A stretch of DNA of 64,000 nucleotides from Micromonospora thermarum (GCF_012034245.1 NZ_JAATEO010000004.1:124001-188000); one strand, 5' to 3'; positions 26,956 through 35,602 are shown, counted from the stretch's first letter. Numbers and translations are program-made. The notes: generated from the sequence alone by a model not told the origin.

Positions 26956-28263
26956 ATGGGTGCCACCTCGCGCCGCCGCCTCGCGGCGGTCGCCTTCCTC
27001 GCCGCCACCACCCTGCTCGCCACCACCGCCTGCGGCGGAGACGGCGAAGACGCCGGCGACGGCACGGTCACCTTGACCGTGGACGTGTTCGGCCAGTTCG
27101 GCTACGAGGAGCTGTACAAGGAGTACATGGCCGCCAACCCCGGCGTGAAGATCGTCGAGCGGGGCACCGGCGGCAACCTCGACGAGTACTCGCCGAAGCT
27201 CACCCAGTGGCTCGCCGCCGGCAAGGGCGCCGGCGACGTGGTCGCGATCGAGGAGGGCCTGCTGGTCGAGTACAAGGCCAACCCGGGCAACTTCGTCAAC
27301 CTGCTCGACCACGGCGCGGCCGAGCTGAAGGGCAACTTCCTCGACTGGAAGTGGAACGCCGGCCTCACCGCCGACGGCAAGCAGCTCATCGGTCTCGGCA
27401 CCGACGTCGGCGGCATGGCGATGTGCTACCGCAAGGACCTGTTCGCCAAGGCCGGCCTGCCCACCGAGCGGGACGCCGTGTCGGCGCTCTGGCCGACCTG
27501 GCAGGACTACATCCGGGTCGGTGAGAAGTTCACCGCGGCGAAGACCGGGGCGTCGTTCCTGGACGCGGCCACCAACACGTTCAACACGATCGTGCTGCAG
27601 ACCGCCGGCAACTCCTCGGGCTACCACTACTACGACACCGGCGACAACCTGGTGGTCGACACCAACCCGGCGGTGAAGCAGGCCTGGGACACCACCATGG
27701 ACATCATCGACTCCGGCCTGTCCGGCAAGTACGGCGCGTGGTCCGAGGAGTGGGTCTCCGCGTTCAAGCAGGCCAAGTTCGCCACCATCGCCTGCCCGGC
27801 CTGGATGACCGGCGTCATCGAGGGCAACGCCGGCCCGGCCGCCAAGGGCAAGTGGGACATCGCCCGGGTGCCCGGCAACGGCGGCAACTGGGGCGGCTCG
27901 TACCTCGCGGTGCCGAAGCAGAGCAAGCACCAGGACGAGGCGGTCAAGCTGGCGAAGTACCTGACCAGCGCCAAGGGCCAGATCGGCGCGTTCAAGGCCA
28001 AGGGTCCACTGCCCTCCTCGCCGCAGGCGCTCGACGACCCGGCCGTCGCCGGGGCCACCAACGCGTACTTCTCCGGCGCCCCGGTGGGCCAGATCTTCGC
28101 CGCCGGCGCCAAGAGCCTGAAGCCGGTCTACATGGGCCCGAAGAACCAGGCCGTCCGCACCGAGGTCGAGAACGCCGTCCGCACCGTGGAACTGGGTCAG
28201 CGCAGCCCGGACCAGGGCTGGACCGACGCGGTGACGAACGCGAAGAAGGCCGCCGCCAAGTAG
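26956..28263 (+). CDS. Sugar ABC transporter substrate-binding lipoprotein (CebE-like)
   Basis: A 435-residue extracellular solute-binding protein, family 1. It has an Arg-rich signal peptide with lipobox ending at about Cys31 (TTACGG), then DVFGQFGYEELYKEYMAANPGVKIV and later GGSYLAVPKQSKHQDEAVKLAKYL, typical of oligosaccharide binders of the CebE type. With the adjacent permeases and beta-glucosidase it probably takes up cellobiose or a related beta-glucoside. It is the first gene after the double-operator promoter. No ATPase gene is present; such systems commonly share the MsiK ATPase encoded elsewhere. Confidence 0.88.
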   Translation: MGATSRRRLAAVAFLAATTLLATTACGGDGEDAGDGTVTLTVDVFGQFGYEELYKEYMAANPGVKIVERGTGGNLDEYSPKLTQWLAAGKGAGDVVAIEEGLLVEYKANPGNFVNLLDHGAAELKGNFLDWKWNAGLTADGKQLIGLGTDVGGMAMCYRKDLFAKAGLPTERDAVSALWPTWQDYIRVGEKFTAAKTGASFLDAATNTFNTIVLQTAGNSSGYHYYDTGDNLVVDTNPAVKQAWDTTMDIIDSGLSGKYGAWSEEWVSAFKQAKFATIACPAWMTGVIEGNAGPAAKGKWDIARVPGNGGNWGGSYLAVPKQSKHQDEAVKLAKYLTSAKGQIGAFKAKGPLPSSPQALDDPAVAGATNAYFSGAPVGQIFAAGAKSLKPVYMGPKNQAVRTEVENAVRTVELGQRSPDQGWTDAVTNAKKAAAK

Positions 28264-28276
28264 CCGCTCCCCGCTG

Positions 28277-28317
28277 CCCCACCGGCCCCCCGAACCGTCG
28301 CGTCGGGGCCGGTGGGG
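28277..28317 (+). terminator. 13-bp hairpin between binding protein and permease
   Basis: Perfect arms CCCCACCGGCCCC (28277-28289) and GGGGCCGGTGGGG (28305-28317) with a 15-base loop. In ABC operons such a hairpin after the binding-protein gene usually stabilises its mRNA or attenuates transcription of the permease genes. Confidence 0.6.
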
Positions 28318-28347
28318 AGCGGGCGGCGTGGAAAGGAGTACGCGGGC

Positions 28348-29352
28348 ATGAGCGTTCAGCTTGACGCCCGGCCGCCGGTGGCGGCGGCACCACCCGTGCG
28401 ACCCACCCGCTCGTACCGGCTCAGCCGGTTCGACGCGCGCTGGTCGCCCTACCTCTACATCGCCCCGTTCTTCCTGCTCTTCGCGGTCTTCGGGGCGTAC
28501 CCGCTGGCGTACACGCTCTGGGTCTCCCTGCACGAGTGGGACCTGCTCGGTACCGATCCGACCTTCATCGGCGCGGAGAACTACACCCGGCTGCTGGCCG
28601 ACGTGGACTTCTGGCACGCGGTCGTCAACACCCTGGGCATCTTCGTCATCTCCACCGTCCCGCAGCTGCTCGCCGCGCTCTGGCTTGCCAACCTGCTCAA
28701 CCGTCAGCTCCGTGCCCGGACCGGCTGGCGGATGGCCGTGCTGGTCCCCAACGTCACCTCCACCGCCGCGGTGGCGATCGTCTTCGGGGTGCTGTTCGGC
28801 CGCGAGTTCGGCATGGTCAACTGGGTGCTCGACCTGGCCGGCGTCGACGGGATCGACTGGAAGGCCAACCGCGTGGCGTCCTGGGTCGCCATCTCCACCA
28901 TGGTGGACTGGCGGTGGACCGGCTACAACGCGCTGATCTTCCTCGCCGCCATGCAGGCCATTCCGCGCGACCTGTACGAGTCGGCGGCGATCGACGGGGC
29001 GAGCCGGGCCCGGCAGTTCTGGTCGATCACCGTCCCGCTGCTCCGGCCGACGATCATCTTCGCGGTCATCATCTCCACCATCGGCGGGCTTCAGCTCTTC
29101 ACCGAGCCCCGCCTCTTCCACGCCGGGACCAACGCGATCCGCGGCGGGCCGTCCCGGGAGTCCCAGACGGTGACGATGTACATGTTCGAGAACGCGTTCG
29201 CCCCGTACTACAACTTCGGGTACGGCTCGGCCGTGGCCTGGCTGCTCTTCGCGCTCATCGCCGTCGTGGCGGTGGTCAACGTGCTGATCATCCGCCGGCT
29301 CGGCACCGGCGCGGGGACCCGCCCGGGCGGCCGGAAGGGAGGCCGGGGATGA
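28348..29352 (+). CDS. Sugar ABC transporter permease (CebF-like)
   Basis: A 334-residue MalF-type permease with six hydrophobic helices, starting at APFFLLFAVFGAYPLAYTLW. The cytoplasmic EAA loop reads YESAAIDGASRARQFWSIT (residues about 210-230) and would contact the shared ATPase. The ATG at 28348 has GAAAGGAG ten bases upstream. A 30-residue Pro/Arg-rich cytoplasmic N-terminus precedes TM1. Its stop overlaps the next permease start (ATGA), so the two are translationally coupled. Confidence 0.9.
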   Translation: MSVQLDARPPVAAAPPVRPTRSYRLSRFDARWSPYLYIAPFFLLFAVFGAYPLAYTLWVSLHEWDLLGTDPTFIGAENYTRLLADVDFWHAVVNTLGIFVISTVPQLLAALWLANLLNRQLRARTGWRMAVLVPNVTSTAAVAIVFGVLFGREFGMVNWVLDLAGVDGIDWKANRVASWVAISTMVDWRWTGYNALIFLAAMQAIPRDLYESAAIDGASRARQFWSITVPLLRPTIIFAVIISTIGGLQLFTEPRLFHAGTNAIRGGPSRESQTVTMYMFENAFAPYYNFGYGSAVAWLLFALIAVVAVVNVLIIRRLGTGAGTRPGGRKGGRG

Positions 29353-30182
29353 GCCGGCTCTGGCGGGCCAGCCCGCTCACGTACGGCGCCCTGGTGGTCG
29401 CCGCGTTCTCCTCGATCTTCCCGATCTGGTGGATGTTCGTGGTGGCCAGCCGGTCCAGCGACGCGATGGGTCAGCTCCCGCCGCCGGTCACCCCCGGCGG
29501 CAACCTGGGAGCGAACATCTCCCGGCTCTTCGCCAACACCGACGCGTACTTCCTCACCGGTCTGATCAACTCGGCGATCGTGGCGACCACCGTCACCGTG
29601 TCGGTGGTCTTCTTCTCCACCCTCGCCGGTTTCGCCTTCGCGAAGCTGCGCTTCCGCGGGCGGAACGCCCTGCTCATGGTCATCATCGCGACGATGATGG
29701 TGCCCACCCAGCTCGGCGTCATCCCGTTGTACATGCTGATGACCAAGTTGAACTGGAACGATCGGCTGCCGGCCGTGATCGTCCCCGCCCTGGTCACCGG
29801 GTTCGGGGTGTTCATGATGCGCCAGTACGCGGCGCAGGCCGTCAGCACCGAGCTGATCGAGGCGGCCCGGGTCGACGGCTGCGGCACGGCGCGCATCTAC
29901 TGGAACGTGGTGCTGCCGGCGCTCCGCCCGGCCGCCGCGGTCCTCGGCCTGCTCACCTTCATGACCACCTGGAACGACTTCCTCTGGCCGTACGCCGTGC
30001 TCAACGACCCGGAGAACCCGACCGTGCAGTTGTCGTTGCGGGCCCTGTCGGACGGGTACTACCAGGACATGTCGCAGGTCTTCACCGGCACGGCCATCGC
30101 GACGCTCCCGCTGCTGCTGGTCTTCGTCCTGTTCGGCCGCCAGATCATCGGCGGGATCATGGAAGGTGCGGTCAAGGCGTGA
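29349..30182 (+). CDS. Sugar ABC transporter permease (CebG-like)
   Basis: A 277-residue MalG-type permease with six helices. The EAA loop reads LIEAARVDGCGTARIYWNVV near residue 175, followed by LPALRPA. It pairs with the preceding MalF-type permease. The TGA stop (30180-30182) is also the start of a 51-bp dispersed repeat that fills most of the gap before the beta-glucosidase gene. Confidence 0.9.
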   Translation: MSRLWRASPLTYGALVVAAFSSIFPIWWMFVVASRSSDAMGQLPPPVTPGGNLGANISRLFANTDAYFLTGLINSAIVATTVTVSVVFFSTLAGFAFAKLRFRGRNALLMVIIATMMVPTQLGVIPLYMLMTKLNWNDRLPAVIVPALVTGFGVFMMRQYAAQAVSTELIEAARVDGCGTARIYWNVVLPALRPAAAVLGLLTFMTTWNDFLWPYAVLNDPENPTVQLSLRALSDGYYQDMSQVFTGTAIATLPLLLVFVLFGRQIIGGIMEGAVKA

Positions 30183-30229
30183 GCGCGAGGAGTGAGCCGG
30201 GGTTGCGAGCCCCGCAGTCGCGAACGAAA
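30179..30229 (+). repeat. 51-bp dispersed repeat, copy 1
   Basis: This copy begins GTGAGCGCGAGGAGTGAGCC and ends CGCGAACGAAA. It matches the reverse complement of 52241-52291 at 50 of 51 positions. A small GGGG/CCCC hairpin lies in the middle. Its second to fourth bases are the TGA stop of the upstream permease gene, exactly as in copy 2. Confidence 0.85.
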
Positions 30230-30240
30230 GAAGGTACCGC

Positions 30241-31614
30241 GTGAACGAGCTGCGATTTCCCGAGGACTTCCGCTGGGGTGCCGCCACCGCGGCGTACCAG
30301 ATCGAGGGCGCGGCCCGCGACGACGGCCGCGGCCCGTCGATCTGGGACACCTTCAGCCGTACGCCGGGGAAGGTCCACCAGGGCCACACCGGTGACGTCG
30401 CCTGCGACCACTACCACCGGTACGCCGACGACGTGGCCCTGATGGCGGAGCTCGGGCTGCGGACGTACCGCTTCTCGGTCGCCTGGCCCCGGATCCAGCC
30501 CGACGGCACCGGCCCGGTCAACCCGCGCGGCCTGGACTTCTACGACCGGCTGGTGGACGCGCTGCTCGACCGGGGCATCGACCCGCTCGTCACGCTCTAC
30601 CACTGGGACCTGCCGCAGGCGCTGGAGGACCGGGGCGGCTGGATCGAGCGGGAGACCGCGGAGCACTTCGCCACCTACGCCACCGCCGTGTACGCCCGGC
30701 TCGGCGACCGGGTGCGCACGTGGACCACGCTCAACGAGCCGTGGTGCTCGGCCTACCTGGGGTACGGCAACGGGGTGCACGCCCCCGGGGTGCGGGACGC
30801 GGGCGCCGCCTTCACCGCCGTACACCATCTGCTGCTCGGGCACGGCCTGGCGGCCCGGGCGCTGCGGGCGGCCGGCGCGGAGACCGTGGGGATCACGCTC
30901 AACACCGGCGACATCCGCCCGGCGGACCCGGACAGCGCGGCGGACGCCGCCGCGGTGCGCCTGGTCGACGGCCTGCAGAACCGGATCTTCCTGGAGCCGC
31001 TGCTGCGGGCGGCCTACCCGGACGACGTGCTGGAGCACGTGGCGCGGATCGTCGAGCCGAGCTTCGTCCGGGACGGGGACGAGAAGCTGATCGCGGCGCC
31101 GGTCGACCTGCTCGGGGTGAACTACTACGCGCCCACCTACGTCGCCGGGAGGCCGGACGGCGCCGGGGGCGGCGGGGCGTACCCGGGCACCGACGGTGCC
31201 GTGGAGTTCCTGCCGCCCGCCGGTCCGCTCACCGACACGGGCTGGATGATCGAGCCGGCCGGCCTCACCCGGATGCTGGAGCGCCTCGCCACCGACTATC
31301 CGGGGGTGCCACTGCTGGTCACCGAGAACGGCGCGGCCTTCCCGGACAAGACCGGGAGCGACCCGGCCGGGGAGATCGTCGACACCGACCGGATCGCGTA
31401 TCTCGACGGGCACCTGCGGGCGGCGCACGAGGCCATCGCCCGGGGAGTGGATCTGCGCGGCTATCTCGTATGGTCGTTCCTGGACAACTTCGAGTGGGCC
31501 GAGGGTTACCGGAAGCGGTTCGGGATCGTCCACGTCGACTACCTGACCCAGCGGCGCACACCGAAGGCGAGCGCCCGCTGGTACCAGGAGGTGATCTCCC
31601 GGAACGGGCTGTGA
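30241..31614 (+). CDS. GH1 beta-glucosidase
   Basis: A 457-residue family 1 glycoside hydrolase (usual length about 450). It has the N-terminal [15 protein letters not shown], the acid/base Glu166 in WTTLNEP, and the nucleophile Glu362 in [10 protein letters not shown]. No signal peptide is present, so it hydrolyses imported cellobiose or other beta-glucosides in the cytoplasm. It starts at GTG 30241, after AAAGAAGG. It follows the CebEFG-like importer and precedes the LacI gene, the same content as the ceb/bgl operons of Streptomyces. Confidence 0.95.
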   Translation: MNELRFPEDFRWGAATAAYQIEGAARDDGRGPSIWDTFSRTPGKVHQGHTGDVACDHYHRYADDVALMAELGLRTYRFSVAWPRIQPDGTGPVNPRGLDFYDRLVDALLDRGIDPLVTLYHWDLPQALEDRGGWIERETAEHFATYATAVYARLGDRVRTWTTLNEPWCSAYLGYGNGVHAPGVRDAGAAFTAVHHLLLGHGLAARALRAAGAETVGITLNTGDIRPADPDSAADAAAVRLVDGLQNRIFLEPLLRAAYPDDVLEHVARIVEPSFVRDGDEKLIAAPVDLLGVNYYAPTYVAGRPDGAGGGGAYPGTDGAVEFLPPAGPLTDTGWMIEPAGLTRMLERLATDYPGVPLLVTENGAAFPDKTGSDPAGEIVDTDRIAYLDGHLRAAHEAIARGVDLRGYLVWSFLDNFEWAEGYRKRFGIVHVDYLTQRRTPKASARWYQEVISRNGL

Positions 31615-31634
31615 CGAGCGGGGGTACGACGGCG

Positions 31635-32642
31635 ATGACGACGGCGCAACGACCGACGCTCGAGGCGGTGGCCCGGCGGGCCGGGGTCTCCCGGGCGACC
31701 GTGTCCCGGGTGGTGAACGGCTCCACCACGGTGGCCGAGCCGATCCGCGAGGCCGTGCGCCGCGCGGTCGCCGAGCTGGGGTACGTGCCGAACCTGGCCG
31801 CCCGCAGCCTGGTGACCCAGCGGACCGACTCGATCGCGCTGGTGATGCCCGAGGCGGCGACCCGGGTGTTCTCCGACGACCAGGTCTTCCCCGGCATCAT
31901 CCGGGGGGCGGCCCAGGAGCTGGAGGCGGCCGACAAGCAGTTGGTGCTGATGCTGGCCGGCTCGCCGGGCGGGCACGAGCGGGTGGAGCGGTACACCACC
32001 GGCCGGCACGTGGACGGGGTGCTGTTCGCCTCGCTGCACGGTGCCGACCCGCTGCCCGGCCGGCTGGCCCGGCTGGGCATCCCGGTGGTGTGCAGCGGCC
32101 GGCCGCTCGGCGACGAGGACGTGCCGTACGTGGACGTCGACCACGTCGGCGGGGTGAGCCGCGCGGTGCGGCACCTGATCGACGGCGGCCGGCGGCGGAT
32201 CGCCACGATCGCCGGCCCGCAGGACATGGTGGCCGGTATCGAGCGGCTCACCGGCTACCGCGAGACGGTGGTCGCCGCCGGTCTGGCCGAGATGATCGCC
32301 CTCGGTGACTTCACCCGCGAGTCCGGGGCGGCGGCGACGCGGCAGATCCTCGCCGAGCACCCGGATGTGGACGCGATCTTCGCCGCCTCCGACCTGATGG
32401 CGCACGCCGCCCTGCGGACGCTGCGCGAGGCGGGGCGGCGGGTGCCGGACGACGTCGCGGTGATCGGCTTCGACGACATCGAGACCGCCGCGTACACCGA
32501 GCCGCCGCTCACCACCGTCCGCCAGCCGATCCAGGAGATCGGCCGGCAGATGACCCGGCAACTGCTGCGCCTGGCCGCCGGGGAGCCGATCGAGCCGGCA
32601 GTGATCCTCCCGACGGAGCTGGTGGTGCGCGAGTCCGCCTGA
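31635..32642 (+). CDS. LacI family repressor of the beta-glucoside operon
   Basis: A 335-residue LacI/GalR regulator. The N-terminal HTH (LEAVARRAGVSRATVSRVVN) and hinge (VPNLAARSLVTQRT) are intact, followed by a periplasmic-binding-protein-like sugar domain ending VVRESA. The ATG at 31635 is used; a GTG at 31611 overlapping the GH1 stop (GTGA) is an alternative that would couple translation. Two palindromes with a GAGCGCTC core upstream of the binding-protein gene are its probable operators, with a beta-glucoside as inducer. Confidence 0.92.
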   Translation: MTTAQRPTLEAVARRAGVSRATVSRVVNGSTTVAEPIREAVRRAVAELGYVPNLAARSLVTQRTDSIALVMPEAATRVFSDDQVFPGIIRGAAQELEAADKQLVLMLAGSPGGHERVERYTTGRHVDGVLFASLHGADPLPGRLARLGIPVVCSGRPLGDEDVPYVDVDHVGGVSRAVRHLIDGGRRRIATIAGPQDMVAGIERLTGYRETVVAAGLAEMIALGDFTRESGAAATRQILAEHPDVDAIFAASDLMAHAALRTLREAGRRVPDDVAVIGFDDIETAAYTEPPLTTVRQPIQEIGRQMTRQLLRLAAGEPIEPAVILPTELVVRESA

Positions 32643-32696
32643 AAGGAAGGGCCCCTTCTTAACGCCTCCGGTAGGGGAAGGGCCCCCTGTTAACAC
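32643..32696 (+). repeat. Two GGGCCC/TTAAC repeat units after lacI
   Basis: GGAAGGGCCCCTTCTTAAC (from about 32645) and GGGAAGGGCCCCCTGTTAAC (from about 32675) are two similar imperfect palindromes in direct order, starting right at the lacI stop. They could fold as terminators and look like a dispersed intergenic element. Confidence 0.55.
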
Positions 32697-32743
32697 CCGG
32701 AAATTGGGTCGAGCGTCCGCCGGGGCGGGGCTAGCGTCGGGCG

Positions 32744-33145
32744 GTGCCCCATCTCCTTCACGTTCCCGCGCTCGCCGATGCCGAGTACGCCTACGTCGCC
32801 ACGGTCGAGTCAGCGACCCGCCTCGTCTTCACCGCCGGCGCGTGCCCGCTGGACAGCGAGGGCCGTACCGTCGCCCCCGGTGACCACGCCGCGCAGGCTC
32901 GGCAGGTGATGGCCAACCTGGAGACCGCCCTCGCGGCGGCCGGCGCCGGCCTCGCCGACGTCGTCAAGACCACGGTGTACGTGGCGTCGGCGCACCGCCC
33001 CGACCTGGTGGCGGTCTGGCAGGTCGTCCGGGACGCCTTCGGCGACCACGACCCGCCCAGCACCCTGCTCGGCGTGGCGGTCCTCGGCTACCCCGACCAA
33101 CTCGTCGAGGTCGAGGCCGTCGCCGCCGTACCGGCGGAGGGCTGA
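32744..33145 (+). CDS. RidA family protein
   Basis: A 133-residue YjgF/YER057c/UK114 protein. Family features are VFTAGACPLDSEG near residue 30, MANLETALAAAGAGLADVVKTTVYV and the C-terminal YPDQLVEVEAVA. Archetypal RidA deaminates reactive enamine/imine intermediates; the catalytic Arg (usually in ...C-R-V/xxR near residue 105) is not evident here, so the activity may differ. Start GTG 32744. It lies one base upstream of the GNAT gene, so the two are co-transcribed. Confidence 0.85.
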   Translation: MPHLLHVPALADAEYAYVATVESATRLVFTAGACPLDSEGRTVAPGDHAAQARQVMANLETALAAAGAGLADVVKTTVYVASAHRPDLVAVWQVVRDAFGDHDPPSTLLGVAVLGYPDQLVEVEAVAAVPAEG

Positions 33146-33146
33146 G

Positions 33147-34040
33147 GTGGGGATCCGTACCGCCGTCCCGGACGACGCGCCCGCCGTCGCGGCGCTGCGC
33201 GCCCACGTCCTGCCGTTCCTGGTGCGCGGCGTCGCGTCGACCCGGCAGATGATCGCGGAACCGCCGCCGGACCGGCACTGGACGGCCTTCGTCGCCGAGG
33301 TCCAGGGTGAGGTCGTCGGTTGGGTCTCGGCGTTCCGTAACACCAGCTCCACCCGCCCGGTGGGCGAGGTCTCGCTCCTGCACGTCCACCCCGAGCACCG
33401 GGGGCGGGGCATCGGCAGTGGACTTCTGGACGCCGCCCTGGACCACCTCGCCCCGCTGCGGCTCCCGCTGCTGCGCGGGCGGGCGCTGGCGGAGGCGCTG
33501 CCGTACGCCCGGCGGCGCGGTTTCACGCCGAGCCGGGAGGAACGCTTCTCCGCGCTGGACCTCGGGTCGCTCCCGCCGCTGCCGCCCGCTCCCGCCGGGG
33601 TGCGCCTGATCTCCCTGGCCGGCGTCGACCCGCGCCGGGTGTACGAGGTGGATGCGGCCGCCAGCGTCGACGAGCCCGGGGACGTGCCGACCGACGCCCT
33701 CGCGTACGAGCACTGGCTGGCCGACACGTGGGACAACGTCGGGCTGGACCGGGAGGCCAGCACGGGCGCGGAGGTGGACGGCGTCCTGGCCGCGATCAGC
33801 CTGGTCAAGCGCGACGGCGCGCGGATGTGGTCGGACTACACCGGCACCGTGCCGGCGTACCGGGGACGCGGGCTGGCCACTGCCGCGAAGACCGCCGCCC
33901 TGCACCGGGCCGCCGCGAGCGGGGTGACCGTCGCGTACACGGGCAACGACGAGGCCAACGCCCCGATGGTGGCCATCAACGAGCGCCTCGGCTACCGGCC
34001 GGTCGCTTCCCAGTGGAGTTGCCTCCGCGAAACGGCCTGA
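33147..34040 (+). CDS. GNAT acetyltransferase with two GNAT folds
   Basis: A 297-residue protein with two tandem GNAT domains. The first (about 1-145) holds VSLLHVHPEHRGRGIGSGLLD, with the acetyl-CoA pyrophosphate loop R-G-R-G-I-G. The second (about 150-297) holds GTVPAYRGRGLATAAKTAALHRA and the C-terminal NERLGYRPV. Both CoA-binding loops look intact. Start GTG 33147, one base after the RidA stop. Doubled GNAT proteins of this type include antibiotic- and mycothiol-related enzymes (MshD is also double), but the substrate is unknown. Confidence 0.88.
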   Translation: MGIRTAVPDDAPAVAALRAHVLPFLVRGVASTRQMIAEPPPDRHWTAFVAEVQGEVVGWVSAFRNTSSTRPVGEVSLLHVHPEHRGRGIGSGLLDAALDHLAPLRLPLLRGRALAEALPYARRRGFTPSREERFSALDLGSLPPLPPAPAGVRLISLAGVDPRRVYEVDAAASVDEPGDVPTDALAYEHWLADTWDNVGLDREASTGAEVDGVLAAISLVKRDGARMWSDYTGTVPAYRGRGLATAAKTAALHRAAASGVTVAYTGNDEANAPMVAINERLGYRPVASQWSCLRETA

Positions 34041-34051
34041 CCGGCCAGCGA

Positions 34052-34297
34052 CTACCGAGCGCGGGCCCACAGGATGAAACGCTCGGCGAGGTTCTTTGGT
34101 GGGCTGCCACCCAGCTTGGCGAGATGTTCGGCGGCCTCTGTCTCCAGGGTGGCAAGGTAGATCAGCAGGGCGGTTCGATCCTTCCGGTACTCAACCAGGA
34201 GCCGCAGCTTCGCCGGTGAACAGGGCCAGGCGATACCGCAGGTGGAGCAGCGCCAGGTCGGCCGTGACGGGAGATGGTCCGGGTGGCGCCGGGTCAC
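34052..34297 (-). CDS. Small Cys-containing protein of accessory pair
   Basis: An 81-residue protein starting at GTG 34297 that overlaps the stop of the upstream gene (GTGA). The N-terminal RPTWRCSTCGIAWPCSPAK suggests a small zinc finger, followed by a helical segment (LLVEYRKDRTALLIYLATLETEAAEHLAKL). Homologous-looking small proteins are common in actinobacterial accessory regions next to the gene type found upstream. The function is unknown. Confidence 0.65.
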   Translation of the reverse strand: MTRRHPDHLPSRPTWRCSTCGIAWPCSPAKLRLLVEYRKDRTALLIYLATLETEAAEHLAKLGGSPPKNLAERFILWARAR

Positions 34298-34527
34298 CGC
34301 GCCGGCTCGACTTCCGTCACCGCGTCGAGCCGTACGGCGGCGTAACGCTCACGAACGGCGAGTGACCCGTCCGGACGGACCTGCCGACCCTTGAGTTGGA
34401 CCCAGATCGCGCCGTCTATGACCTGGCTGCTGATGACCTCGGTGATGGTCAGGGTCAGGGTGCCCGTGCCGAATTTGTAGGCGCCCTCGGGTACCCGGAT
34501 CGTGCGACCGACAGCGATGGCGCTCAA
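34294..34527 (-). CDS. Small conserved accessory protein
   Basis: A 77-residue protein, probably beta-rich (KFGTGTLTLTITEVISSQV, IWVQLKGRQVR), starting at TTG 34527 with a GGGGAG site about nine bases upstream. It is coupled to the Cys-containing gene downstream. It is divergent from a small HTH gene at 34759, across a dyad-rich control region. I do not recognise a characterised family. Confidence 0.6.
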   Translation of the reverse strand: MSAIAVGRTIRVPEGAYKFGTGTLTLTITEVISSQVIDGAIWVQLKGRQVRPDGSLAVRERYAAVRLDAVTEVEPAR

Positions 34528-34684
34528 CTCTGCCGGCTCCCCTCAACCGGAACGGGCGCGAACCGGTCAGGGCACGGGGCCGGGAGGCCACACGAACAGC
34601 GACGCCAAAGCGTGCGCCAGGTCCGGCGGTGGCGTGGGGCGAGCGGCACAGGTTTGCAGGTACGGCGTACGGGCATACCCCCAC

Positions 34685-34732
34685 GTTGACTCACTGTTGG
34701 CAGGTAGTCAACCCCTCCGATGGCAAGTTGCC
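34685..34732. promoter_or_regulatory. Divergent operator-like dyads
   Basis: GTTGACT (34685-34691) and AGTCAAC (34706-34712) form a perfect inverted repeat whose half-site centres are 21 bases apart; GGCAAGTTGCC (34722-34732) is a second perfect palindrome. TTGACT could be a -35 for the plus-strand gene. The small HTH protein encoded just downstream is the obvious candidate to bind here. Confidence 0.5.
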
Positions 34733-34758
34733 TACCCATGTCACCGGAAGGTCCGCCC

Positions 34759-34953
34759 GTGCGGGTCATGGCGTTAGCAGAGGTCGCTGATCACCTTGGC
34801 GTCTCCCGCCAGCGCGCCGCGATCCTGGTCGACCGACCGGACTTTCCCGCCCCCATCGACACCCTGACCGTCGGCCGCATTTGGGACGCCGCCGAGGTGC
34901 GCGCGTACGCGGAACGGCGAGGCCGTCGGCTGGCCGACGAAGAAGCGTCGTAG
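34759..34953 (+). CDS. Small HTH (AlpA/excisionase-like) protein
   Basis: A 64-residue protein from GTG 34759, with GGAAGG eight bases upstream; ATG starts at 34720 or 34738 have no ribosome site. The helix-turn-helix reads ALAEVADHLGVSRQRAAILVDRPDFPAP, followed by GRIWDAAEVRAYAERRGRR. This is the layout of AlpA-like or MerR-related excisionase proteins in mobile elements. No integrase lies next to it, so it may be a remnant of a lost element, or an autoregulator of the divergent pair. Confidence 0.7.
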   Translation: MRVMALAEVADHLGVSRQRAAILVDRPDFPAPIDTLTVGRIWDAAEVRAYAERRGRRLADEEAS

Positions 34954-35602
34954 TCAGCGGCGTCCCCGTCATGCCTGCTTCCGCCGGACTACCTCAGCGA
35001 GGACGCGGCTCGGGGCTGGTGGGGAACGCACATCGTGAGCAGACCGGCTTCACGCGGTGGCACAAGACGCCTCCGCCGTCCCCGGCGAGCGCTTTGCCTA
35101 AACGGACGTGGACGAGATGTGCGCCGCGCTGACCCCGGCTGCATCTTCTCACCCCAGCTACACCAACGGCGGGCCCTGCCAGCGCTGCGGCTGTGCGCAC
35201 ATGTGGGTGCTTCGTCCAGCGCACGAGATGGTGATGACGCGCGACCCAGCGGGAACCTGCTCAGTAAGAGCCGTGGCGCACCCGTGCGGGATACGTGGGT
35301 CTGCCACGGCTGCCGCGACATCACCGACATCAACAGGATCGCGTCTGGTGGGCATCGACGGCTCACGCCGCGAGTGGACGCTGGATGCTCCCACGTCCGC
35401 CGAGCGAATCGGCCTTACCTGGCAATCAGGACCGGGACAGATCCCGCGGCCGGCGCAACCTGCCCCTGCCCCAGTTTGTCTACCACCGACTTGAAGGGCT
35501 TCGGCGCACGGCGTACGAGCTGTTCCCCGAGCCGGACATGTGGCGATGAGCGCCGAACAATCTGGGTAGGAAGCCGCCCAAGCTGGGACGTAGGCTTCGT
35601 GC
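34954..35602. other. 649-bp region without a convincing intact gene
   Basis: Overlapping ORFs occur on both strands here but none keeps one frame with a sensible product. On the plus strand a zinc-ribbon-like pair, CQRCGCAH (about 35178) and WVCHGCRD (about 35296), lies in two different frames, so a decayed small protein is possible (35108 to about 35350). The region looks like degenerate accessory DNA. Confidence 0.5.

Noticed and set aside
26914..29121. Minus-strand ORF of 735 codons across the sugar transporter genes
   Set aside because: Antisense shadow of the binding-protein and permease genes; no recognisable domain.
35108..35494. 128-codon plus-strand ORF as an intact gene
   Set aside because: Only its first third looks protein-like; the second half is Ala/Thr/Pro-rich and the matching Cys motif is in another frame.
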